Shown here piece after piece: positions 18,827-26,582 of a stretch of DNA of 47,988 nt. Position 1 is the first letter of the stretch; each line of letters begins with the position of its first letter. Made by a program: the position numbers and the translations under genes. The stretch is from positions 1 to 47,988 of the forward strand of contig JACRPT010000030.1 of assembly GCA_016223045.1 (NCBI GenBank), in the 5' to 3' direction. This DNA comes from Candidatus Eiseniibacteriota bacterium (GTDB taxonomy: Bacteria > Eisenbacteria > RBG-16-71-46). Under the pieces are notes generated by a model. That model was not told the origin of the DNA and did not search any database. It saw only the letters and a program-made list of their open reading frames with translations.

Positions 18827-20101
18827 ATGAGAGTCTCTCGGTGGATCGTGACCGGCAGCCTCGCTCTTTCTGCGGCCGCCATGCTGCTGGCGCTCGCGCG
18901 CCCCGCCACGGCGATCCCGGCGTGGGGACGCAAGTACGAGGTGGACTGCACGAGCTGCCACGTGGCCGGGTTCAAGCTCAACCGCTTCGGCCAGAACTTC
19001 CTGCGCTCCGGCCACCAGACCGCGGGCTGGGAACAGAAGCAGGACATCGGCGGCCACCTGAGCGTGGCCCAGAAGAGCCGCTTCAACTGGGGCAAGACCG
19101 TGGTGGACGGGGACGTGAAGGCCGGCTCCAAGGTCAACAGCTTCGAGCAGCACGCCCTCTCGGTCTACATGGGCGGCCCGCTGGAGAAGGAATGGTCCTA
19201 CTTCGCCGAGCTGTACTGGCAGGAGAACTCGGGCAACACCAGCGGCGCCTCCGACCTGAACGACTACGGGCGCAGCAAGCTGGCCGACGCCTACCTCCAG
19301 TACATCCACCACGAGGGTGACGACCAGTACACCTCCGTGCGCTTCGGCCAGTTCTCGCCCTTCCTGCTGCACCTGCACGGGGTGGGGGCGCGGCTCTCGC
19401 AGGACCGCCCCTACGTCATCAACAGCGGCACCGTGGGCGACAACCCCTACAAGGCCTTCGTCCGCCAGTACGGGCTCGAGGTCGCGCAGTCGGTCAGGAG
19501 CTTCACCGCCACCGCGGCGGTCATGAACGGGACCGGAGCCAAGCTCTTCAACCGCGTGGACAACGACCTCAAGAAGGACGCCTACGGCACGCTCGACTAT
19601 GCCTTCGACGAGTTCGGCTCGATGCTCGGCGTCTACGGCTACTCCGGCCACTACCCGCTGCGCGCCGACAACGCGGTCAAGTACGCCACCTACGACGATT
19701 TCAACCAGCTCGGCGTGCTCGGCAACTTCACCCGCAAGCAGGGCGCGCTGGTCGGGGCGTTCTTCAGCGGCACCAACAAGTTCTCGCTGACCAACGAGGT
19801 GGCGGCGCCGGCCGACACCGCGGACACGGCGGTCGAGCAGAAGTCCATGGGCTACTACGCCGAGGCGCAGCTCTACATGCTCCACCCGCGCGTGCAGCCC
19901 TACCTGCGCTGGGACTTCTGGGATCCGAACACCGACGTGGACAACAACGAGGTGTCGGGCCCGCTCTTCGGCATCTCCTGGCGCGCGCTCGATGCCGGCC
20001 GGCTGGTGGCGCACTACCAGGTGCTGAAGACGAAGAAGGGCTCGACCACGCTGGACGAGACCAAGCACTCGGTGGTGTTCGAGGCCAACTTCATGTTCTA
20101 G
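18827..20101 (+). CDS. Outer-membrane beta-barrel-like protein with one N-terminal c-type haem motif
   Basis: The start is ATG 18827, with AAAGGAGAG just upstream (424 aa), not the track start at 18344. A signal peptide ends ARPATA. Immediately after it lies WGRKYEVDCTSCHVAGFKLN, a single CxxCH. The remaining ~360 residues are alternating-polarity strands rich in aromatic and Gly residues (LSVYMGGPLEKEWSYFAELY, SVRFGQFSPFLLHLHGVGAR) and end with the strand VFEANFMF, typical of a barrel with a terminal Phe. It looks like a porin with a haem tethered at the periplasmic mouth. It opens the electron-transfer island and may link periplasmic cytochromes to the outside. No partner lipoprotein cytochrome lies beside it, so conduit function is inference. 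Confidence 0.65.
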   Translation: MRVSRWIVTGSLALSAAAMLLALARPATAIPAWGRKYEVDCTSCHVAGFKLNRFGQNFLRSGHQTAGWEQKQDIGGHLSVAQKSRFNWGKTVVDGDVKAGSKVNSFEQHALSVYMGGPLEKEWSYFAELYWQENSGNTSGASDLNDYGRSKLADAYLQYIHHEGDDQYTSVRFGQFSPFLLHLHGVGARLSQDRPYVINSGTVGDNPYKAFVRQYGLEVAQSVRSFTATAAVMNGTGAKLFNRVDNDLKKDAYGTLDYAFDEFGSMLGVYGYSGHYPLRADNAVKYATYDDFNQLGVLGNFTRKQGALVGAFFSGTNKFSLTNEVAAPADTADTAVEQKSMGYYAEAQLYMLHPRVQPYLRWDFWDPNTDVDNNEVSGPLFGISWRALDAGRLVAHYQVLKTKKGSTTLDETKHSVVFEANFMF

Positions 20102-20434
20102 CGGTCGCGGCGGCGGGCGGCGGGCAAGCTCCCGCCGCCCGCCGACCAGTGCCGGGCCCCCTGGTGTCGCGCGCGGCACGGGCGCGCGGTCCTGGTCCCA
20201 TAGGACACTCGCCATTCCGTTCGGAAGTGGTAGTCTGCGCGAGTCGGACCGACGGTGCCTTGCCCGTCGGCCCGACCCGTTGCTGCCGGGCGACCCGCTG
20301 CTCCCTCGCTTCGAGTCACCGCCCGGCGCGACCGCCGGGCAGCGCGCGCACCGCGCGGGCCGGCGGTCCTTGTCCAGCGTGACTGTGGGACTCGCGCCCG
20401 AGCCGCGGCGCGGATCCCCTCCGGGATCCCGACC
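20102..20434 (+). other. Intergenic region before the first Rieske gene
   Basis: A 333-bp gap. It starts with the 14-bp hairpin listed next. The section 20200-20240 (CATTCCGTTCGGAAGTGGTAG) is less GC-rich and could hold the promoter of the bc operon. No gene is visible. Confidence 0.4.
20111..20144 (+). terminator. Strong terminator-like hairpin after the haem-barrel gene
   Basis: A 14-bp perfect GC stem (CGGCGGGCGGCGGG with its complement) and a 6-nt loop CAAGCT lie 10 nt after the stop codon. No T tract follows. Confidence 0.55.
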
Positions 20435-20863
20435 ATGAAACGAAGAGACCTGCTGGGCTGGGCGATCAAGGCGATGGGGGCGACCCTCGGCGGATTCGTC
20501 CTCTATCCGCTCGCGCGCTACCTGGTGCCGCCCAGTATCCCCGAGGCGGTCACCCGGCGCGTGGTGGCCGCGAAGAAGGGCGACGTGCCGCCCGGCGGCT
20601 TCAAGACCTTCCCGTTCGGCGCCCAGCCCGGGATCCTCGTCCACACCGCCGACGACCGCTGGCTCGCGCTCTCCGCCGTGTGCACCCACCTCGGCTGCAC
20701 CGTGCAGTACAAGAACAGCGATCGCATGATCTGGTGCGCCTGCCACAACGGCTTCTACGACCTCGACGGCCGCAACGTCTCGGGGCCGCCGCCGCGGCCG
20801 CTCGAGCGCTACGTGGTCCATGTCGAGGGCGAGGACGTCATCGTCGAGAAGGCCAAGGCATGA
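20435..20863 (+). CDS. Rieske [2Fe-2S] protein of the first bc-type complex
   Basis: I use ATG 20435 (142 aa); the track ORF is longer but its N-terminus is shadow. One N-terminal membrane anchor ([21 protein letters not shown]) follows MKRRD, a weak Tat-like basic start. The cluster motif is CTHLGC with CACHNGFYD; the two Cys and two His ligands are present. [10 protein letters not shown] is the usual proline loop. In bc1/b6f complexes this subunit takes the first electron from quinol and moves it to a c-type cytochrome. It starts the plus-strand operon Rieske, 22-codon ORF, cytochrome b and 9-haem cytochrome, all with 4-nt overlaps. Confidence 0.9.
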   Translation: MKRRDLLGWAIKAMGATLGGFVLYPLARYLVPPSIPEAVTRRVVAAKKGDVPPGGFKTFPFGAQPGILVHTADDRWLALSAVCTHLGCTVQYKNSDRMIWCACHNGFYDLDGRNVSGPPPRPLERYVVHVEGEDVIVEKAKA

Positions 20864-20928
20864 GCCTCGCGATCTCCGGTCGGCGCGCGCCGGACCCCGG
20901 GCCGGCGGCGTGGAGCGCGCCGTGGTGA
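20860..20928 (+). CDS. 22-residue coupling minigene between Rieske and cytochrome b
   Basis: ATG 20860 overlaps the Rieske stop as ATGA, and the ORF's own stop TGA (20926-20928) overlaps the cytochrome b start GTG as GTGA. The peptide ([14 protein letters not shown]... ending AAWSAPW) has no recognisable domain. Its position at both junctions suggests a translational bridge that lets ribosomes pass from Rieske to cytochrome b. It could also be a spacer left after a start-site shift, and no conservation data are available to me. Confidence 0.45.
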   Translation: MSLAISGRRAPDPGPAAWSAPW

Positions 20929-21998
20929 GCCGGCTGCGCGAATGGCTGCGGGACCGGCTCGGCCTCGAGGCGCTGGAGCACGTCGCCGACAAGAAGGACG
21001 TTCCGGTCCACCGCCACAGCTTCTGGTACTACTGGGGCGGGATGACCCTGTTCCTGTTCGGGATCCAGGTCGCCACCGGCATCCTGCTGCTCCTCTACTA
21101 CCGCGCCAGCGCCGACGAAGCCTACGAGAGCGTGCGCTTCATCATGACGCAGGTCTCGTTCGGCTGGCTCATCCGCTCCATCCACTCGTGGAGCGCGAAC
21201 CTGATGATCGGCGCGGTCATGGTGCACATGTTCAGCGCCTTCATGCTCAAGGCCTACCGCGCGCCGCGCGAGGCCACGTGGCTGTCGGGCATGGTGCTGC
21301 TCGGGCTGTCGCTGGCGTTCGGTTTCAGCGGCTACCTGCTGCCCTGGAACCAGCTCGCGTTCTTCGCCACCAAGGTGGGCACCGACATCACCGGCGCGGT
21401 GCCCGTGATCGGTCCGTTCATGCTGCGCTTCCTGCGCGGCGGCGAGCACATCACCGGCGGCACGCTCACGCGCTTCTTCGGCTTCCACGTGGCCATCCTC
21501 CCCGCGGTCGTCACCGTGATCCTGGGTGTGCACCTCTACCTGGTGACGCACCACGGCATGAGCGTGCCGCCCTCGGTGGAGGGCCGGACGCCGCCCCCGC
21601 CGCGCATGAAGTTCGTGCCGAACTTCCTGCTGCGCGACATGGTGGGGTGGCTCGCCGCCCTCGCGCTGCTGGCGCTGCTGGCGGCGCTCTTCCCCTGGGA
21701 GCTGGGCCTGAAGGCGGACCCCTACGCCTCGGCGCCCGCCGGCATCAAGCCCGAGTGGTACTTCGGCTGGATGTTCCAGACCCTGCGCATGCTGCCCTCG
21801 CACATCCTCGGCATCGAAGGCGAGCTGGTGGGCATCCTCGGCATCGGCCTGGGCGGCGTGGTGTGGCTGCTGGTGCCGTTCCTCGACGACCCGCGCGGCC
21901 AGGGCCCGCGCGCCCGCTTCTGGCGGGTGCTCGGCGCGGTCGCGATCGTCTACGTCGTGGTCTTCACCCTGCTGGTCTACCGCGGAGCGACGCCGTGA
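20925..21998 (+). CDS. Cytochrome b (fused b6 plus subunit-IV type) of the first bc-type complex
   Basis: I take GTG 20925 (357 aa), with GGAG 9 nt upstream. About eight membrane segments are visible. All four haem-ligand histidines are present: H87 and H101 in helix B ([16 protein letters not shown]), and H188 and H203 in helix D, 15 apart as in b6 rather than 14 as in bc1. The quinol-oxidation motif PEWY is intact (KPEWYFGW). The single polypeptide continues into a subunit-IV-like C-terminus ending [12 protein letters not shown] and a last helix. It should carry two b haems and run a Q-cycle together with the Rieske protein. It is followed by a 9-haem cytochrome instead of cytochrome c1/f. 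Confidence 0.92.
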   Translation: MSRLREWLRDRLGLEALEHVADKKDVPVHRHSFWYYWGGMTLFLFGIQVATGILLLLYYRASADEAYESVRFIMTQVSFGWLIRSIHSWSANLMIGAVMVHMFSAFMLKAYRAPREATWLSGMVLLGLSLAFGFSGYLLPWNQLAFFATKVGTDITGAVPVIGPFMLRFLRGGEHITGGTLTRFFGFHVAILPAVVTVILGVHLYLVTHHGMSVPPSVEGRTPPPPRMKFVPNFLLRDMVGWLAALALLALLAALFPWELGLKADPYASAPAGIKPEWYFGWMFQTLRMLPSHILGIEGELVGILGIGLGGVVWLLVPFLDDPRGQGPRARFWRVLGAVAIVYVVVFTLLVYRGATP

Positions 21999-23269
21999 GA
22001 CTCCCGCGCATCCTGATCGCGCCGCTCGCCACGCTCGCGCTGCTCGCCGCGCTGCCGGCCGCCGCGTCCGCGGCGCGCGCGGGCGCGAATCCGCAGAACT
22101 CCTGCCTCGACTGCCACCGCGCGCTCGACGACGCGCGACTGGCCGCACCGGCGAAGGCGTTCGCCGAGGACGTCCACGGCGCGCACGGCCTGGGCTGCAT
22201 CGGCTGCCACGGCGGCGACCCGACCGACGCCGACATCACCTCGATGGACCCCGACAAGGGTTTCAAGGGGACGCCGGCGCGCAAGGACATCGCCGAGATG
22301 TGCGCCACGTGCCACGCCAGCGCGGAGTTCATGAAGCGCTACAACCCGCAGCCCTACATCTTCTCGATGGCCGAGTTCCGCACCAGCGTCCACTGCAAGA
22401 AGATCGCGGTGGGCGACCCGAAGGTCGCGACCTGCACCAACTGCCACGGCGTGCACGGCATGCTGTCGCGCAAGGACCCGCGCTCGCCGGTCAACCGGCG
22501 CAACGTCCCCGCCACCTGCTCGAAGTGCCACAATCCCGAGTACATGAAGGGCCGCACGGTGCCCACCAACCAGTACGCGCTTTACCGCGTCAGCGTGCAC
22601 GGGAAGGCGCTGCTCGAGAAGGGCGACCTTTCGGCCCCGGCCTGCAACAACTGCCACGGCAACCACGGCGCGGTGCCGCCCAACACGCGCGACATCTCGC
22701 TGGTGTGCGGCACCTGCCACGGGCGCGAGGGCGAGCTGTTCGCGAAGAGCAAGGTGAAGGCGGGGCTCGAGCTGGAAGGCAAGCGCGGCTGCGTGACCTG
22801 CCACGGCAACCACGGCGTCCAGCTCCCGACCGACGCGCTCATCGGCACCACCGGCGACGGCGTGTGCGGCCGCTGCCATGAGAGCGGCTCGGCCGGCGCG
22901 CGCGCCTCTGACGTGATCGTGCCCGCGTTCCATGCGCTCAAGGCGCGCATCGGGGACGCCGACAGCCTGCTCGCCGTGGCCGACCGGCTCGGCATGGAGG
23001 TGGAGGCCGGCCGCGAGCTCCTGAAGCAGGCCGACGATCAGCTCGTGAACGTGCGTGCGACGCTCCACGGCTTCGACACGAAGCAGATCACCGCGGTGCT
23101 CACCGAGGGTGACGGGCTCGCCGACAAGGCGATCGCCCAGGCGCGCGACGCGTTGCGCGACTGGCGCATCCGCCGCATCGGCATGGCGCTCTCGGTCGTC
23201 GTGATCCTGCTGATGGCCGGGCTGCTGGCGCTGAGGATCCGCCGGCTCGAGCGCGGGCCGGGCGCGTAG
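21995..23269 (+). CDS. Nine-haem c-type cytochrome with C-terminal membrane anchor
   Basis: GTG 21995 overlaps the cytochrome b stop as GTGA. The 424-residue product has a Sec signal ([16 protein letters not shown]), nine CxxCH motifs (CLDCH, CIGCH, CATCH, CTNCH, CSKCH, CNNCH, CGTCH, CVTCH, CGRCH), a helical segment without haems (~300-385), and one C-terminal membrane helix ([17 protein letters not shown]) ending in basic residues. Its first motif-spacing unit ([19 protein letters not shown]) recurs in other cytochromes of the island. It probably replaces cytochrome c1/f as electron exit of this complex. It is a paralogue of the minus-strand 9-haem gene at 35311-36645. Confidence 0.9.
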   Translation: MRLPRILIAPLATLALLAALPAAASAARAGANPQNSCLDCHRALDDARLAAPAKAFAEDVHGAHGLGCIGCHGGDPTDADITSMDPDKGFKGTPARKDIAEMCATCHASAEFMKRYNPQPYIFSMAEFRTSVHCKKIAVGDPKVATCTNCHGVHGMLSRKDPRSPVNRRNVPATCSKCHNPEYMKGRTVPTNQYALYRVSVHGKALLEKGDLSAPACNNCHGNHGAVPPNTRDISLVCGTCHGREGELFAKSKVKAGLELEGKRGCVTCHGNHGVQLPTDALIGTTGDGVCGRCHESGSAGARASDVIVPAFHALKARIGDADSLLAVADRLGMEVEAGRELLKQADDQLVNVRATLHGFDTKQITAVLTEGDGLADKAIAQARDALRDWRIRRIGMALSVVVILLMAGLLALRIRRLERGPGA

Positions 23270-23374
23270 CCCGTCTCTCGCCCCGGGGCCCCCGCCTCGC
23301 CGGCCGCAGACGGCTCCGGCGCGTCCCGCGGAGTCGCCGCGAGGCCAGGCCCGTGCCGCGACGCGGGGGCGCGC

Positions 23375-25594
23375 CTACGCCGGGTCTTCCGCCGCGGGCG
23401 GTGCGCCGCCGCCGGACCGCGCGCGCTCCGCCTCTTCCGCGGTCGCGCGCTCCGCGGCCACGATGCGCGCCCATTCGGCGTAGTGTTCGTGGCGCAGCTG
23501 CTCCTCGCCGATCTGCCCGCTGACCCAGGTCCAGTTCATCGGGTAGACATCGGGGTTCAGCACGTTCTGGTAGACGTGCCACACCAGAATGGCGAGGAAC
23601 GCCAGCCACGCCTCGTAGTAGTGGACCAGCGTGGCCAGGTCGAGCACCCACTTCGCCAGGACCCGCAGCGACTGGTTCTCGAACCACAGCACCAGGCCGG
23701 TCGCCGTCATCACCACGGTGCCCCACACCAGCGCCCAGTACTCGGCCTTCTCGATGTAGCCGAAGCGCTCGAACGCGGGCGGTGAGGGCCGCTTCCCGGC
23801 CAGATAGAGCAGGTTCGCGAACAGGTCCTTCACGTCCCGGAGCCGCGGCAGCAGCGCGAGCAGCGTGCCGCGCCCCCGCGTGGTGAGCGCGTAGCCGACG
23901 TGGAGCGCGGAGGCCGCCAGCATCACGATCGCGGCGCCGCGGTGGATCAGGCTGCGCCACGCATAGCCGCCCTCGAGCCGCGCCAGCCAGGCGAACGGCC
24001 ACGACTCGGGGAACTTGAGCGCGAAGCCGGTATAGACCAGCGTGAAGAAGCTGGTCAGCAGCAGCACGTGCTGGAGGCGCTCGAAGCGGGTCATGCGCAT
24101 GAACCAGCGCGGCGAGCCGTGATGCGCGGCGGGCGCGCCGAGGTGGCGCCGCCAGTGGGACTTGAGCTTCTTCGCGAAGTCCAGGCCGTTGTGCAGCACC
24201 ATGAAGCCGATGGTCCCGAAGATGAGGAACAGGTAGATCAGGCGCGCGTAGTAGAGGACGGGATTGTCCGGGGTGGCCATCGCCACGTGCACCGGCCCCA
24301 TCGCGAACTTCGTGCCGGCGCCGGGGTGGCACTTGCCGCAGGTCTCGGGCAGGCGCCGCGGGCTCACCGCCGAGCGCGGGTCGCTCGAGGGCAGCACGTC
24401 GTGGTAGCCGTGGCAGCTCGCGCAGTTTGCCACCGCGGGCGAGCCGCCGCGTGCCGCCAGCCCGTGGAAGCTGTCCTTGTAGGTGCTGAGCCGCCCGGCC
24501 GGGAGCCCGTAGGTCTCGCGGATCACGGTGGCCTCGTGGCAACGCGAGCAGGTCTCGGTGACATGCCCCGCCACCACCGGCGAGCCAGGATCGTGCGTCC
24601 CGCGGATGCGGTGCTCGCCGTGGCAGTCGGTGCACATCGGCGCGGCCGTCACTCCGGAGCGCAGCGCCGTGCCGTGGATGCCGGCGCGGTAGGCGGCGGT
24701 CTCCGGCGCGTGGCACTTGCCGCAGGTGGACGGGATGTTCGTGCGGTAGATCGAGGAGGCGGGGTCGGTCGCGCGCTTCAGCCGGTGGCTCTCGTGGCAG
24801 TCATTGCAGGTCGCTGCGCGCGGATTCGGCGAGCGTCCGTGCACGCTCTGGGAGTAGAGCGCGTAGGCCTCCGGGATGGTGATCTTGCGGCGCGCCATCA
24901 GCGCGCGGTCGGCGTGGCAGCGGGCGCAGGTCCTGGCCAGGTTGGCCCGGCTGACCGGCGCGGTGGGGTCGCGGTGTGACCGGAGGGAGTGGAACTCGCC
25001 ATGGCAGTCGCCGCAGGTCGAGGCCTCCGGGTCGCCCTTCGCGAGCGCCACGCCGTGCACGCTGCCGCCGTAGTCCTCGCTCTCGCGCGCGTGGCACGCG
25101 GCGCACGCCGCGGTGCCGGTCCTGGCTGCGGGGCGCACGCCGTGCGTGCCGTGGCAGCCGGTGCAGCTCGCCTGGGCCCGCGCCACCGCCGCGCCCGCGT
25201 GCACGCTCTGCCCGATCGCGCGGGCCTCGGCGGTGTGACAGGCGCCGCACCGCACCGCCGGGAGCTTCGGCTCGTGCGGGATGGCGGTGACGCCGCGGTG
25301 GCAGTCCACGCACGCCCGCTTCGCGTGCGGCGAGGCCGCGAGCTGCCCCAGGTCCACGGTGAGCGAGCCGGTGCGTCCCGGGCCGCTCCGCGCCAGCGTC
25401 CGGTCCGCGTGGCACGACATGCAGACGTCGTCGCTGATGACCTCGGCGCGCGCGCGGACGAAGCAGAGCGCGAGCAGGAATGCGGCGGCGAGGCCCGCGC
25501 GCCGGGCGCGCGACCACCCGGAACCCGGCCTTCCATGGGCGCCGCCGGGGGCCCGGCGCGCGCGGAAATGGAGGATGCCGCCTCTGGACTCCAT
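23375..25594 (-). CDS. Thirteen-haem c-type cytochrome fused to a b-type membrane domain (CbcL-like)
   Basis: The track ORF runs to 26041; ATG 25594 (AGGG 5 nt upstream) gives 739 aa starting just before the signal-like helix LAAAFLLALCFVRA. Thirteen CxxCH motifs fill residues ~60-440, in repeats of the type CHGxHxVLPSxDPxSxVxxxxLxxTCxxCH. From ~450 there are about five membrane helices with His pairs (ERLQHVLLL, LIHRGAAIVMLAASALHV, LVHYYEAWLAFLAILVWHV) as in FdnI/HydC b subunits. A long acidic Ala/Glu-rich cytoplasmic tail ends the protein. In Geobacter, CbcL combines the same two parts and oxidises menaquinol in the inner membrane, passing electrons to periplasmic cytochromes. Function here is inferred by architecture. 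Confidence 0.88.
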   Translation of the reverse strand: MESRGGILHFRARRAPGGAHGRPGSGWSRARRAGLAAAFLLALCFVRARAEVISDDVCMSCHADRTLARSGPGRTGSLTVDLGQLAASPHAKRACVDCHRGVTAIPHEPKLPAVRCGACHTAEARAIGQSVHAGAAVARAQASCTGCHGTHGVRPAARTGTAACAACHARESEDYGGSVHGVALAKGDPEASTCGDCHGEFHSLRSHRDPTAPVSRANLARTCARCHADRALMARRKITIPEAYALYSQSVHGRSPNPRAATCNDCHESHRLKRATDPASSIYRTNIPSTCGKCHAPETAAYRAGIHGTALRSGVTAAPMCTDCHGEHRIRGTHDPGSPVVAGHVTETCSRCHEATVIRETYGLPAGRLSTYKDSFHGLAARGGSPAVANCASCHGYHDVLPSSDPRSAVSPRRLPETCGKCHPGAGTKFAMGPVHVAMATPDNPVLYYARLIYLFLIFGTIGFMVLHNGLDFAKKLKSHWRRHLGAPAAHHGSPRWFMRMTRFERLQHVLLLTSFFTLVYTGFALKFPESWPFAWLARLEGGYAWRSLIHRGAAIVMLAASALHVGYALTTRGRGTLLALLPRLRDVKDLFANLLYLAGKRPSPPAFERFGYIEKAEYWALVWGTVVMTATGLVLWFENQSLRVLAKWVLDLATLVHYYEAWLAFLAILVWHVYQNVLNPDVYPMNWTWVSGQIGEEQLRHEHYAEWARIVAAERATAEEAERARSGGGAPPAAEDPA

Positions 25595-25997
25595 ACCGAC
25601 CCTGATCGGAGGGTGTGGACGAACCACGACACTCCGCAAACGCAAAGAGCGGACCATACAGCATTTCCGAAGCCCGGGGCCGGGGTCGGCTCTCCGTCCG
25701 CGACTTCCGCAGTCGCACCGGGAGGTATCCAAAGAGCGACCTCGACTTGTGGGGTGCCAATTCAGTAAAAGTACTGACAGGCGTGGCAGACTCCACCGGC
25801 GCCTGGTGCGTAGGATGGAGCGCCCCACGACTTCATTCCCGCGCAACTGCCGGCCTGCGTGCGCCGCGGGTGGTCCGGCCCGCTCCTTGCTGCCCCTGGG
25901 CATGGAACGGGTGAGGCGCCCGGCGGACCGCGCTCGTGATGCGAGCCGGGCAGGGATGGGTGATGGGCTTCGACTTCCACACTGCGGAGGAGGACCA
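25595..25997. other. Divergent promoter region with inverted repeat
   Basis: This 403-bp region separates the 13-haem gene (minus) from the c554-type gene (plus). It has the lowest GC of the middle section, near 25640-25790. A perfect inverted repeat TCAGTA-AAAG-TACTGA lies at 25762-25777, a plausible operator in a non-coding, AT-rich context. No tidy sigma-70 pair or FNR/CRP consensus was found. Confidence 0.45.
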
Positions 25998-26540
25998 ATG
26001 TTCAGAAGGATCCTGGCACTCGGAGTCGCGGCGGGCGTCACGTTCGCCCTCGCCGCCTACGCCGCCGATGCGGCGGGCCCCGAATACGTCGGCATGACCA
26101 AGTGCAAGATGTGTCACGCGAAGCAGTACAAGGCGTGGACCGAGACCAGGCACGCGAAGGCCTTCGCGGGCCTCAAGGCGGCCGACGAAGCGACCATCAA
26201 GAAGATGGCCGAGACCCTCAAGGCCGAGGTCAAGGACCATCCCGAGACCAGCGAGGCCTGCGTCGGCTGCCACGTCACCGGCTACAAGAAGCCGGGCGGC
26301 TACCCCGCGGCGGACAGCCTGAAGACCGCGGCGGTCACGAACGTGACCTGCGAGGCCTGCCACGGCCCGGGCAGCGTGCACGTCAAGTCCACGATGGCCG
26401 AGAAGAAGAAGACCATGGAGGCCGCCCTGCCGACCGCGGCCACCTGCCAGAAGTGCCACACCGCCGACATCAGCCCGAAGTTCGACTTCGACGCGATGAA
26501 GAAGGGTGTGCACCCGGTGGCGGCGGCGCCGGCGAAGTAG
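25998..26540 (+). CDS. Tetrahaem cytochrome c554-type soluble protein
   Basis: ATG 25998 has GGAGGAGG 5 nt upstream (180 aa). A signal peptide ends AAYAADA. The mature part begins YVGMTKCKMCHAKQYKAWTE, the hallmark of the cytochrome c554 family (CxxCHxxQYxxWxxTxHAxA), followed by CVGCH, CEACHGPGSVH and CQKCH, making four haems. A lysine-rich middle (MAEKKKTMEAAL) and Lys-rich surface make it a likely soluble electron shuttle in the periplasm. It precedes the 19-haem gene by 42 nt and is probably co-transcribed. Confidence 0.9.
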   Translation: MFRRILALGVAAGVTFALAAYAADAAGPEYVGMTKCKMCHAKQYKAWTETRHAKAFAGLKAADEATIKKMAETLKAEVKDHPETSEACVGCHVTGYKKPGGYPAADSLKTAAVTNVTCEACHGPGSVHVKSTMAEKKKTMEAALPTAATCQKCHTADISPKFDFDAMKKGVHPVAAAPAK

Positions 26541-26582
26541 CCGACATCCCGCGCCGGAGCCCGGCGCTCCTCGAGGCTGCGC

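Noticed and set aside
17900-20992. 1030-aa minus-strand ORF across an intergenic region and the haem-barrel gene
   Set aside because: Spans several real plus-strand genes; low-complexity translation without any domain.
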